Source of the DNA: Chlamydiota bacterium
Lineage (GTDB): Bacteria; Chlamydiota; Chlamydiia; Chlamydiales; Rhabdochlamydiaceae
Assembly: GCA_013041585.1 (NCBI GenBank)
Contig: JABEVM010000204.1
Span: forward strand, 1 to 10,616
DNA: 10,616 nucleotides
Reading direction: 5' to 3'
Shown here: positions 1-6,740 of the stretch, one piece after another
How the letters are laid out: each line of letters opens with the position of its first letter
Numbering within the stretch: the first letter of the stretch is position 1
Position numbers and translations under genes: made by a program
Notes under the pieces: generated by a model
The model's database searches: none
What the model was told of the DNA's origin: nothing
What the model saw: the letters and a program-made list of their open reading frames with translations, nothing else

Positions 1-67
1 AAAAAACATACTCCATTACGAAACAGTTGCAAAAGATGACGTGAAAAAATTGGTGCGTACACACTAA
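1..67 (+). CDS. C-terminal end of a gene entering from the left (partial)
   Basis: Reading from position 2 gives 21 codons without a stop (ends ...ETVAKDDVKKLVRTH), then TAA at 65-67. No start lies inside the window. The peptide is charged and looks like an ordinary helical protein tail; it faintly recalls the C-terminus of FtsH-type proteases, but 21 residues cannot support a name. Support for a real gene is positional: its TAA overlaps the TAG of the convergent minus-strand gene (64-66), just as truA and the HAD gene meet at 7874-7877, so the two genes are packed tail to tail with no terminator between them. Confidence 0.5.
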   Translation, partial: KNILHYETVAKDDVKKLVRTH

Positions 68-945
68 GAAAGAGTGATATACCGCTTACTTTTTAACCCA
101 AAGTAAGCAGAGTGATAGTACCCTATAATTGAACCATAGGTTGTAGTCGCTGCTAGTACAGACTTGATCTTATGTTCATACTCTTTTGGAAGAGACACTT
201 CAAAGCGGCTTTCAAGGATTGCTATCAATCCAAGACCAACATGAGCCCCATTTTTACCAGCAGAAATACACTTACTGATGCATTCAGCATATTTACATTG
301 TTTATAGGCAAGAAAAGCTTGGATGACGTTTTTTACAGTTTTGCGTCCATGTCCAATCATGGATGCTAAGCTTCCTAAGTCCACAATATTTTTATAAATT
401 GCATCTTGCTTTGTAAGGGAGCTCCAGCGAAATTTTCTGCAAAGATCTGTAGTATCTTTGAATGGATTAATAAGATCTACTACACCAAACCCAACATCTA
501 CAGTGGTTTCCCAAAAAGCATTTCTAGATTCATTAGGAAACTGAATAAACAAGTGTGCGAGATCATAACCTATATCCAAAGCCTTTTTCCAGTGAGTCAC
601 AGTGGTATCGCTCAAACGATTTCTAAATGTCCTTACAGTAACTTGAAAAATTTGTCGTCCCGGATACAAATTGTATAATGAGCTGGAGCGATCTTTCAGG
701 CTATGTGCATTTCGTACTAATTCAGAAACACCAATCAGACGTCTTGTTAGCTTTAGTACTTTAACAAATTCCTTTTCATTCGGAATCATTTCTGCATCAG
801 TATAAAATGCATTTTTTAAATACACTAAATTCCCTGGAGCTTTAGTAACTCCAGTTTTAAAACCTTTCGTTGTAGTTAAATAATTTACTGAAGTATCTAA
901 AAACCATGAAGCCCCTCTTAGAGTAGCTTTAGAGGCGGCTATCAT
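64..945 (-). CDS. Hypothetical protein, 293 aa, function unknown
   Basis: I do not recognise this protein. It has no signal peptide and no obvious catalytic motif. It is basic and rich in aromatic residues. Three short look-alike segments recur around residues 123-133 (LDIGYDLAHLF), 149-159 (VDVGFGVVDLI) and 188-197 (VDLGSLASMI), suggesting a degenerate helical repeat. Residues 233-244 and 263-275 are the most hydrophobic stretches, but they are short and contain small polar residues, so membrane insertion is uncertain. The ATG at 945 is preceded by GAAGG at a spacing of about 5 bases. It starts only 30 bp after the yebC stop with no terminator between, so it is probably the last gene of the prfB-yebC operon. 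It may be a lineage-restricted chlamydial protein. Confidence 0.75.
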   Translation of the reverse strand: MIAASKATLRGASWFLDTSVNYLTTTKGFKTGVTKAPGNLVYLKNAFYTDAEMIPNEKEFVKVLKLTRRLIGVSELVRNAHSLKDRSSSLYNLYPGRQIFQVTVRTFRNRLSDTTVTHWKKALDIGYDLAHLFIQFPNESRNAFWETTVDVGFGVVDLINPFKDTTDLCRKFRWSSLTKQDAIYKNIVDLGSLASMIGHGRKTVKNVIQAFLAYKQCKYAECISKCISAGKNGAHVGLGLIAILESRFEVSLPKEYEHKIKSVLAATTTYGSIIGYYHSAYFGLKSKRYITLS

Positions 946-975
946 ATGTACCTTCTCGAAATTGATTATAAGAAG

Positions 976-1692
976 CTATTCTTTCATGTTATGGTAGACA
1001 GCGTCTACATCATCAAGCGCTTCTAGCCATTCAATCAAGCTTAAGTTTGCAGCCGAAGCCTCACTATCACATTCCACATAGTTCTTAGGGATCATTTCTA
1101 GATCAGCACCTTCGACAGCAATCCCCATTTGGGTGATCGCATCTTTGACTTGGTAGAGAAGTTCGGGAGGAGTCATGATAATATACAAATCCTCAGCCAC
1201 TTCAAAATCATCCGCTCCCGCTTCCGAAACGGCTAAGAACAGATCATCTTCCACAGCATTTTTACGAAGGACTTGGATTACACCCTTGCGATCAAAATTA
1301 AAAGCTACGGCTCCGGGACTCGCGACAACGCCGCCTCTTTTATTGGTAGCGATACGCATATCGGAGGAGACTCGGTTTTTGTTATCTGACATGACATCCG
1401 CAATGATGCCCACACCGCCATGACCGTAGAGCTCATAGGTCATTTCGATATAGTCTGCTTGATCAGCACTTGACGCTTTTTTAATGTTTCTTTCGATATT
1501 ATCAGCAGGAAGGTTGGCCTCTCTCGCTTTTTGGAGCACGATCTTCAGTTTGGTATTGCTTTTTGGATCGCTACCACCTTGTTTAACAGCGCTGATGATT
1601 TCTTTAGTCAATCTGGAAAAAACTTTTCCTTTTGCAGCATCTGCCTTGTTTTTGCGATGTTTTATATTTGCCCATTTACTATGTCCAGCCAT
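976..1692 (-). CDS. yebC: YebC/TACO1-family translation factor
   Basis: This is a 238-residue cytoplasmic protein with the family's signature N-terminus (MAGHSKWANIKHRK, residues 1-14), the basic stretch to about residue 35, the central GHGGVG at 90-95, and the typical NVY/VYHNM-type end (VYHNMKE). Length is normal for the family. YebC proteins were long annotated as transcriptional regulators. More recent work on bacterial YebC and mitochondrial TACO1 supports a role on the ribosome, relieving stalling at proline-rich stretches. Its place in an operon with prfB (RF2) fits a translation role. The ATG at 1692 has GAGGA about 9 bases upstream and lies 12 bp after the stop of the SprT-like gene. 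As I recall it, the C. trachomatis counterpart is CT457, close to prfB. Confidence 0.95.
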   Translation of the reverse strand: MAGHSKWANIKHRKNKADAAKGKVFSRLTKEIISAVKQGGSDPKSNTKLKIVLQKAREANLPADNIERNIKKASSADQADYIEMTYELYGHGGVGIIADVMSDNKNRVSSDMRIATNKRGGVVASPGAVAFNFDRKGVIQVLRKNAVEDDLFLAVSEAGADDFEVAEDLYIIMTPPELLYQVKDAITQMGIAVEGADLEMIPKNYVECDSEASAANLSLIEWLEALDDVDAVYHNMKE

Positions 1693-1704
1693 AACCCAAA
1701 TCCT

Positions 1705-2169
1705 CTAGATAACTAAAAATCTATGTTTATTCGCCTTTTCCCATGCTTTAGCGCGTGCATATTCGGAAAAGTTTTTTTCATTTTGTTTAAATTCTCTATG
1801 GTGAATTTGCCACCTTCCTCTTTTCCCTCTTTTTGGAGGATAGACAGAGTGGAGCATTTCATGAAAAATGATAAAGGAAACAAAAAAATAAGGCACGTCA
1901 GAATGATCTAGTATCCTATTAATCTTAATTTTATTTTGAGAGATGTCGTAGGATCCAAGAATTTTTCTGCGAGTGGATCTCTTGTGTTTGTCTCCGAACC
2001 AAACAATGGACGCGTTCACCTTGTTTTGAAAATACTCTACGTTGAGCTCTTCGTACATCTGTTTTATTTTAAAGTGACTTTCTACAAATGTCTCTTCTTG
2101 CGGATATTCTATTTTTGAAGGCGCAGGCCTTCTTTGGAACATTTTTTCAAAAAATTCAACTACGATCAT
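1705..2169 (-). CDS. SprT-like zinc-binding protein (putative metallopeptidase)
   Basis: This 154-residue protein has a zinc-metallopeptidase signature, HEMLH, at residues 103-107. A further histidine pair (HHREF, 123-127) supplies the likely third ligand, in the arrangement typical of SprT-like domains. The preceding segment (YFQNKVNASIVWFG at 46-59, LGSYD at 71-75, and the hydrophobic strand before HEMLH) also follows the SprT layout, and no C-terminal zinc ribbon is present. SprT/Spartan domains in other organisms act on DNA-protein crosslinks, but short bacterial members are mostly uncharacterised, so the substrate is unknown. The start codon overlaps the stop of the upstream acetyltransferase (ATGA at 2166-2169), implying translational coupling, and yebC follows 12 bp later. 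Confidence 0.8.
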   Translation of the reverse strand: MIVVEFFEKMFQRRPAPSKIEYPQEETFVESHFKIKQMYEELNVEYFQNKVNASIVWFGDKHKRSTRRKILGSYDISQNKIKINRILDHSDVPYFFVSFIIFHEMLHSVYPPKRGKRGRWQIHHREFKQNEKNFSEYARAKAWEKANKHRFLVI

Positions 2170-2657
2170 ATCAGCTTCTGCATACAGATTTTTCCAACAT
2201 ACTGCCCATCTATTTTAAGAAAATCTTTGTCAAAACCATACTCTGAAAATCCCATACGCTCATAAAGACGTTTAGCCGGATTATTCTGATAAACTTCTAA
2301 ATGCAGAACTTCGATTTTAAAACTCTCTTTGGCGAGTTTTATCGTTTCTTCTATAATACGGGTCCCAACACCCTTCCCTTGATAGCCGCTTCGTACAACC
2401 ACTCCAAAGAGGCACTGATGGGCAATTTTTTTGTAGGGGTGCAAATATAGAACAGAAAAACCGCAAGGGACGCCATTCCAAAGGGCAGTAAGTCCTGCTT
2501 TCCATTTTGAATATCCTATCCATATACGTACGGCGTCGTCAATCTCTCGCTCATCTGCCATCGGAAACCATTGCAAAACATCAGGAGCCATAAGAGATTC
2601 TTTTAAGTAGGAAGCATCACTCAGTTCTGAAGGGCGCACAGAAATCTCTGATTTCAT
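2166..2657 (-). CDS. GNAT-family N-acetyltransferase, copy 2 of a tandem pair
   Basis: This 163-residue protein has a Gcn5-related acetyltransferase fold. The acetyl-CoA pyrophosphate-binding motif A is at residues 93-98 (QGKGVG) within RSGYQGKGVGTRIIEETIKLA, and the motif B region LYERMGF is at 131-137. Such enzymes move acetyl from acetyl-CoA to an amine; the substrate cannot be read from sequence. The start at 2657 is chosen over an in-frame ATG at 2681 for two reasons: a full AAGGAGGT ribosome-binding site sits at 2661-2668, and the ATG overlaps the upstream stop as ATGA. The protein is collinear with the next gene upstream, from the N-terminal FPMADEREIDDAV segment to the C-terminus, and is roughly one third identical by eye. 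It is the more canonical of the two copies. Confidence 0.9.
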   Translation of the reverse strand: MKSEISVRPSELSDASYLKESLMAPDVLQWFPMADEREIDDAVRIWIGYSKWKAGLTALWNGVPCGFSVLYLHPYKKIAHQCLFGVVVRSGYQGKGVGTRIIEETIKLAKESFKIEVLHLEVYQNNPAKRLYERMGFSEYGFDKDFLKIDGQYVGKICMQKLI

Positions 2658-3169
2658 AACACCTCCTTGGATAGGTAACACTTATAAAGAAGGCGAGCAT
2701 AGTACTTGCCGTCTTCTTTAAAATAACGCTCTTGTCTCATAAAGAGTTCAAACTGATACTTTTCTAGCAGATGCGCAATAGGATTCCCTTCGATGATTTC
2801 TATATGGATTATATCTAATCGAAAAAGAGTCTTTGCTAGGTGTTTAATATTTTTAAGAAGGGATGCGCCTACACCCTGTCTTTGATACTGTGGATCTACA
2901 ATGATCTTAAAAAAGCTGTGGTGGGCCACTTTGCGATAAGGAGATAAAAATAGCGTTGCAATACCGCAAGGCTTACCATCAATGGTTGCTGTGAGGCTTG
3001 CTTTATACTTATAAAAGCTAATCCAAGAATTGACTGCATTTTCGATCTCATTTTCTTCTGAAATAGGAAAAAAATGAAGCATGCCTGGTTTTTCTAGCCA
3101 ACTTTTAAGAGAAGGCGCATCCAAAGCTGTAGTATAGCGGATGTCATAGGAAGGGGAGCCTGTAAGCAT
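2654..3169 (-). CDS. GNAT-family N-acetyltransferase, copy 1 of a tandem pair
   Basis: This 171-residue acetyltransferase has motif A at residues 96-101 (QRQGVG) within DPQYQRQGVGASLL. It shares FP[IM][SA][ED]E-EI--AV, a PCG turn at 67-69, and SPYRKVAH/HPYKKIAH with its neighbour, so the pair arose by tandem duplication. The usual Y-x-x-x-G-F motif B end is altered to LLEKYQF (134-140), so the glycine and tyrosine found in copy 2 (LYERMGF) are missing and substrate or cofactor handling may differ. The ATG at 3169 shares one base with the prfB stop (TAATG), so translation probably couples to prfB. I recall a single acetyltransferase-like gene (CT458) next to prfB in C. trachomatis; this duplicated arrangement would differ from that. 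Confidence 0.9.
   Translation of the reverse strand: MLTGSPSYDIRYTTALDAPSLKSWLEKPGMLHFFPISEENEIENAVNSWISFYKYKASLTATIDGKPCGIATLFLSPYRKVAHHSFFKIIVDPQYQRQGVGASLLKNIKHLAKTLFRLDIIHIEIIEGNPIAHLLEKYQFELFMRQERYFKEDGKYYARLLYKCYLSKEVL
2661..2668 (-). promoter_or_regulatory. Strong Shine-Dalgarno for the second acetyltransferase
   Basis: The minus strand reads AAGGAGGT, a full match to the anti-Shine-Dalgarno core, then three bases to the ATG at 2657. It lies inside the last codons of the upstream gene and settles the start at 2657 rather than 2681. Confidence 0.8.
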
Positions 3170-4258
3170 TATCCGAATTCCTTTAAATAAGCATTAATAA
3201 AATCATCTAAATCTCCATCCATAACAGCTTGGATATTTCCACTTTCATACTTAGTACGAGTATCCTTCACGAGCGTGTAGGGTTGAAAGACATAATTTCG
3301 AATCTGGCTACCCCAAGCAATTTCCTTCTTTTCCCCAGCAAATTCCTGCAATTTACTTTCTCTTTCCATAATTTCTTTTTCGTACAGCTTTGCGCGAAGA
3401 AGCTTCATACAAGTTTCGCGGTTGCTGATCTGACTTCTTTCGCTCTGACAGGACACAACAATACCACTAGACAAATGAGTAATCCTCACCGCGGAATCAG
3501 TTTTATTTACGTGCTGTCCACCTGCGCCAGAGGCTCTATATGTATCCACACGGATCTGATCAGGACGAATTTCAATTGCGATATCGTCATCAATTTCAGG
3601 GGTTGCATCGACAGATGCAAAACTTGTGTGTCTTTTCGCATTGCTATCAAATGGGGAGATACGCACAAGCCTGTGGACACCTTTTTCCGCTTTAGAGTAG
3701 CCGTAAGCAAAAGGCCCCGTAAATTTAAAAGTAATGCTCTTAATCCCTACAACCTCTCCTTCAACAGTATCTATGACCTCTACCTTCCAACCTCTCTTTG
3801 TAGCCCATCTTTGGTACATTCTAGAGAGCATCAAGGCCCAATCGCAAGCTTCTGTCCCCCCGGCTCCCGCATTAATACTTAGATAACAATTTTTCGCATC
3901 TAACTCCCCGGAGAGCATCTTACGCACTTCCAGGTCGGAAAGGATTTTTTCGATGGAATCAATTTCGAGCATAAGCTCCGCAAAAAAATTCTCATCTTCA
4001 GAAACTTCGGAGAGAAGGGCTACTGTATCATCCAAACGACGAGTGAGATCACGATAAGGAACAGTCCAGTTTTTTAATTCATTACATTCGTTAATGACGC
4101 TTTGAGCAATATTCTTGTCGTCCCAAAAATGAGATGCTTGCATTTCATCTTCGAGCTCTAGGATTTTGCGCTCTTTTGTCTCAATGTCAAAGATACCTCA
4201 GCATATGAGTGAGTCTATCTCGAAGGTTTTTAATGCGTAGCTGAGTTTGTTCGTTCAT
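3169..4258 (-). CDS. prfB: Peptide chain release factor 2 (RF2), made by +1 programmed frameshift
   Basis: RF2 recognises UGA and UAA stop codons and triggers peptide release. The gene is in two frames. The first runs ATG 4258 to CTT (codon 23), followed by an in-frame TGA at 4187-4189. A +1 slip at CTT-T continues in the second frame at 4188 to the TAA at 3169-3171, giving 362 residues (E. coli RF2: 365). The stop-codon recognition tripeptide SPF is at residues 201-203. The catalytic GGQ is at 246-248 within RASGAGGQHVN. The N-terminal helical domain and the GGTEA segment are also typical. The frame-one ATG has AAGGA about 6 bases upstream, overlapping the ugp3-like stop. That gene ends 8 bp away, so RF2 is expressed from the same transcript, and the next gene overlaps by one base. 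Confidence 0.97.
4186..4199 (-). promoter_or_regulatory. RF2 autoregulatory +1 frameshift site
   Basis: The minus strand reads GAGGTATCTTTGAC. An internal Shine-Dalgarno-like GAGG is followed by three bases (TAT), then the slippery CTT, the in-frame TGA and a C in the weak-termination context. This matches the well-known E. coli prfB signal in order and spacing. When RF2 is scarce the ribosome pauses at UGA and slips +1, making full-length RF2; when RF2 is abundant it terminates after 23 codons. Confidence 0.95.
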
Positions 4259-4266
4259 ATTTTTCC

Positions 4267-6432
4267 TTAGGATTTTTCAATTTTTTTTAGACGGATGTCG
4301 GAATTTTTTCCTATTTTATATTCAAAGTACCAAGAAGGGCTCGTAATAGATTCCTCGTGAAAACAAAGAGCTCCATTCTTTTCATAAGCCTTCACTCGAT
4401 ACCCATCTTTAACAATAATTTTTTGATTCCCGGGCAGCGTGACATTTTCAGCGTAGAATTCACCGTTTCCAAGCAAGATGATCTCGCAACTTTCCTTTCT
4501 TATAATTTCATTTTTCCAAAAAACATTCAATGCTTCTCGGTCGATACCCATATTTCTTATCAAAACATTTTTTAACTGGCATTTCCCGGACTCTCCTGAA
4601 TACTCAATTCTATCCGAACTATTGCATTTTCCTAAAGGCTGCAAGGCGTGGACAAGCAAACTCCCCTCAATATCCACATTCTCTAGGTAGGCTTCAGCTA
4701 AATTCAGTTGAAGTTCACTATAAAAGCCCAGCCTACCCCCACGGATTTTTTGAGCAATGATGGAGTAAAGGGGACCGAGCGCCGGATGGTATAAGAAAAG
4801 AAAAGAAGGCCCCGTAAGGAAAAAATGGATCGCATCGTTTACTTCGGAGACCTGCATACCGCAGTGTTTTGAAAGAAGCTCTTTGGCATTATGTAAAATA
4901 TCAAGAAAGCATCCTTCTGGAGTTTCTAAAAAGGAAGATCCAAAAGTATATGCCTTCTTCACCGTAGAAATGGTTTTTTTGCGCTCATTATATGTCAAAA
5001 ATGTTTTAAGCCCTTTGCACTCTTCTTTAGAAAGCTCATGGGAAAAAGTCTCTCCCATATGATCTGCGATGTTTTGCATAGTAGATTCTAGTCTTGCAAT
5101 CATCATTTCTTTCTTGGTGCCATCGTCAGCAGTAAAGCTCGATTTTTTTAAATTAATAAGCATCCCAGGAAGAAAACATATAGGTAGAAGGCTTTCGATG
5201 ACCTTTAGATCAGCAAATAAAATATTGGTGTTGGATAAAAACCTTGAATAATCTCCACCCACTTCAATGGGTTCATCAGCAATGTTTCGGAAGGAGAAGT
5301 CGCAATACTCAACATTCGTTAAGCAGTACTCGTACCCCTCTTTTGTTTTTTTCTTCACAAGCACGTCAACACCTTCCGCAGATTGCACTTTGCGCTGACA
5401 CGAGGCAAATCCAAAATTCTTTTGTTTTTCGCAGCCGATCCCAGTAAAAGCTAAAAGGCCATAATCTGTGCCTGCAACAGGATTGTTAATTTGTCTGATG
5501 AGGACTTTTTCTCTTTTTTTAGCATAGAACCAATCAAACACACCTTGATCTTTAGCAAGCTTCCAAATTACACCGTGTCCACCTGGCTTTAATAAAAGAT
5601 GCAAGGGCCCCCGTAAACACCAATTACCTTCCGAATCAATTGTAGGCACTAATGGCTGACAAAATAAGGTGAAATTTTCCTTTCCTCTTTTGAACCATTT
5701 GTTTTCTTCCAAAATGGATAAGATCTTCGCATGATTATCTTTTTCATGAGAGGTCATGAGCGCAATCGGGACCGTCTCTTGTTTTTTATAGATTTTATAA
5801 TGAAGATATTCTCTGGCTTGCAGATCGCTTATCAGCCCCTCCAAAAGGGTTTTACCACAAAATAGAAGCTTCGCAGCGGGAAGGGGGACTTCCGTTTTCT
5901 CTTCTTTAAGTCCTAGTCTATCAGCGGCGCCTCCAACGGGATAAATTTCTCCAATACTAGGCAAATGCTCTAGTCCCCAAAGGATTTCTCTTTTTACCTC
6001 TTCCGTCTCATTTGTAATATCAATCGGGACTGGAGGTAGATATTCTTCTTGCTTTACCTCTTTCTTCCCATGTTTAGGAAAAATCCTCTCTATCATCATT
6101 AAGTGGTAGCCAATGATTCCGCCGATAGAAGCATAAAAGTGTTCAACAGGTAATAGATCTTCAATCAGCTTTCTTAAGCTAGTGATAGGAGAAGGAATAT
6201 TCCCCAATTCGGAGAAAAACTTCTCACCCTGGCCTATAGCAATCAGGGACAAGATGACAACTTCGCAATCCTGAGAAAGCCCCGCTAGAAAAGTGCGTAT
6301 CATGCTTGGGGCAGTAAAAAAAATTTGGACTCTTTTGTTTTCCTGTAAAATCGCAAGTTTTTCTTGAAAAGAACTACTTTTTTTCACTGCTTCGGCAAGC
6401 GATGCGATTTCCTTGATTTGCTCTATATCCAT
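4267..6432 (-). CDS. UDP-glucose pyrophosphorylase-like protein of the plastid UGP3 type
   Basis: The 721-residue protein (numbered from the ATG at 6432) belongs to the UDP-sugar pyrophosphorylase superfamily, which makes UDP-glucose from UTP and glucose-1-phosphate. The nucleotide-binding loop is GGAADRLG at 167-174 in place of the usual GGxGTRxG. It is followed by LPAAKLLFCGKTLLEGLI (184-201), MTS (226-228), KPGGHGVIWKL (282-292), NT-N (401-404), LE-TMQNIADH (448-458) and a YNERKK segment (481-486). These blocks match, in the same order, my memory of Arabidopsis chloroplast UGP3, the sulfolipid-pathway enzyme. The C-terminal ~150 residues (from HPALGPLY, about 549) resemble the beta-helix tail of that protein. 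The N-terminal ~150 residues are helical. An in-frame GTG at 6456 is possible, but its ribosome site is weaker; AAGGA lies 13 bases before the ATG. It is probably the first gene of the operon. In vivo substrate unknown. Confidence 0.85.
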   Translation of the reverse strand: MDIEQIKEIASLAEAVKKSSSFQEKLAILQENKRVQIFFTAPSMIRTFLAGLSQDCEVVILSLIAIGQGEKFFSELGNIPSPITSLRKLIEDLLPVEHFYASIGGIIGYHLMMIERIFPKHGKKEVKQEEYLPPVPIDITNETEEVKREILWGLEHLPSIGEIYPVGGAADRLGLKEEKTEVPLPAAKLLFCGKTLLEGLISDLQAREYLHYKIYKKQETVPIALMTSHEKDNHAKILSILEENKWFKRGKENFTLFCQPLVPTIDSEGNWCLRGPLHLLLKPGGHGVIWKLAKDQGVFDWFYAKKREKVLIRQINNPVAGTDYGLLAFTGIGCEKQKNFGFASCQRKVQSAEGVDVLVKKKTKEGYEYCLTNVEYCDFSFRNIADEPIEVGGDYSRFLSNTNILFADLKVIESLLPICFLPGMLINLKKSSFTADDGTKKEMMIARLESTMQNIADHMGETFSHELSKEECKGLKTFLTYNERKKTISTVKKAYTFGSSFLETPEGCFLDILHNAKELLSKHCGMQVSEVNDAIHFFLTGPSFLFLYHPALGPLYSIIAQKIRGGRLGFYSELQLNLAEAYLENVDIEGSLLVHALQPLGKCNSSDRIEYSGESGKCQLKNVLIRNMGIDREALNVFWKNEIIRKESCEIILLGNGEFYAENVTLPGNQKIIVKDGYRVKAYEKNGALCFHEESITSPSWYFEYKIGKNSDIRLKKIEKS

Positions 6433-6475
6433 AAAAAAATATAATTCCTTACCCACTACCTAGAACGGTTTCTCC

Positions 6476-6495
6476 CATACTACTTAAGTATTATG
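6476..6495. promoter_or_regulatory. 20-bp near-palindrome, candidate operator for the ugp3-like operon
   Basis: CATACTACTTAAGTATTATG is symmetrical at 9 of 10 base pairs, with a perfect central TACTTAAGTA. It lies 44-63 bp upstream of the ugp3-like ATG, where a dimeric repressor or activator could bind. A second CTTAAG occurs at 6517-6522. Function is inferred from symmetry and position only. Confidence 0.4.
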
Positions 6496-6501
6496 CACGT
6501 A

Positions 6502-6516
6502 CGAAGATTTTCTTCG
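6502..6516. repeat. Short perfect inverted repeat
   Basis: CGAAGA and TCTTCG form a perfect 6-bp inverted repeat around a 3-base TTT loop. Together with the two CTTAAG copies (6483-6488 and 6517-6522) it makes a compact symmetric block upstream of the ugp3-like gene. There is no T-run beside it, so it is unlikely to be a terminator. It could be part of a regulator-binding region or a leader hairpin. Confidence 0.4.
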
Positions 6517-6612
6517 CTTAAGATTCATTGATTTTAAATAAAATTTACAAAATCTTAGCAAAAATTTATCCAACTTTCCCCTATTCTCAAAGAAAATATA
6601 ATGATTTTTTGG

Positions 6613-6640
6613 TGGACGAATGATTTTTTTTGACTATAAT
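6613..6640 (+). promoter_or_regulatory. Probable sigma-66/sigma-70-type promoter for swib
   Basis: A perfect -10 box TATAAT at 6635-6640 is preceded at 16 bp by TGGACG (6613-6618), a partial -35 match. Transcription would begin near 6647, leaving a leader of about 130 nt before swib. An overlapping TTGACT at 6630-6635 has no good -10 partner. Confidence 0.55.
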
Positions 6641-6665
6641 ATCGACATAGAGATACAAAATGTCA

Positions 6666-6696
6666 TTCGAGGAACTAAACAATGTACAACCTCGAA
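6666..6696 (+). promoter_or_regulatory. Leader hairpin 1 of swib
   Basis: TTCGAGG (6666-6672) and CCTCGAA (6690-6696) form a perfect 7-bp stem with a 17-nt loop. The left arm contains the GAGG that would act as ribosome-binding site for the small leader reading frame at 6682, so folding could hide it. Confidence 0.45.
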
Positions 6697-6720
6697 CAGT
6701 GTATCCGTATAAAAAAATGA
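6682..6720 (+). CDS. Possible leader peptide 1 (12 codons)
   Basis: ATG at 6682 opens a 12-codon frame (MYNLEQCIRIKK) ending in TGA at 6718-6720. GAGGA lies 8 bases upstream, a good translation signal. It spans the right arm of hairpin 1 and the left arm of hairpin 2, and ends in an ATGA overlap with the next short frame. No run of a single amino acid points to classical amino-acid attenuation. Short frames like this also arise by chance. Confidence 0.25.
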   Translation: MYNLEQCIRIKK

Positions 6721-6739
6721 ACAGGTCGCTATGCGGATA
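6702..6739 (+). promoter_or_regulatory. Leader hairpin 2 of swib
   Basis: TATCCGTATA (6702-6711) pairs with TATGCGGATA (6730-6739): 10 base pairs including one G-U, with an 18-nt A-rich loop. It follows hairpin 1 by 5 nt and ends 21 nt before the swib ribosome-binding site (AAAGGAG, 6761-6767). It is not followed by a T-run, so it is more likely to act on translation or RNA stability than as an intrinsic terminator. Confidence 0.45.
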
Positions 6740-6740
6740 A
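6717..6740 (+). CDS. Possible leader peptide 2 (7 codons)
   Basis: A 7-codon frame (MNRSLCG) runs from the ATG at 6717 to TAA at 6738-6740. Its ATG overlaps the TGA of leader peptide 1 (ATGA), so it could only be translated by re-initiation. It has no ribosome-binding site of its own. Translating it would melt hairpin 2. May be coincidental. Confidence 0.15.
   Translation: MNRSLCG

Noticed and set aside
2658..2681. Earlier ATG (2681) for the second acetyltransferase
   Set aside because: The ATG at 2657 has a full Shine-Dalgarno three bases away and overlaps the upstream stop; the extra eight residues have no counterpart in the fold.
3229..3882. 217-codon plus-strand open frame opposite prfB
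   Set aside because: It lies wholly antisense to strongly conserved prfB sequence; its translation shows no recognisable domain and it has no convincing ribosome-binding site.
4187..4189. In-frame TGA in prfB as a sign of a pseudogene
   Set aside because: The surrounding sequence is the classical RF2 frameshift signal and both frames are otherwise intact.
6433..6456. GTG start (6456) for the ugp3-like gene
   Set aside because: It is less likely than the ATG at 6432, because the eight added residues include a hydrophobic ELYFF run unlike a normal start and no good ribosome site precedes it; it cannot be fully excluded.
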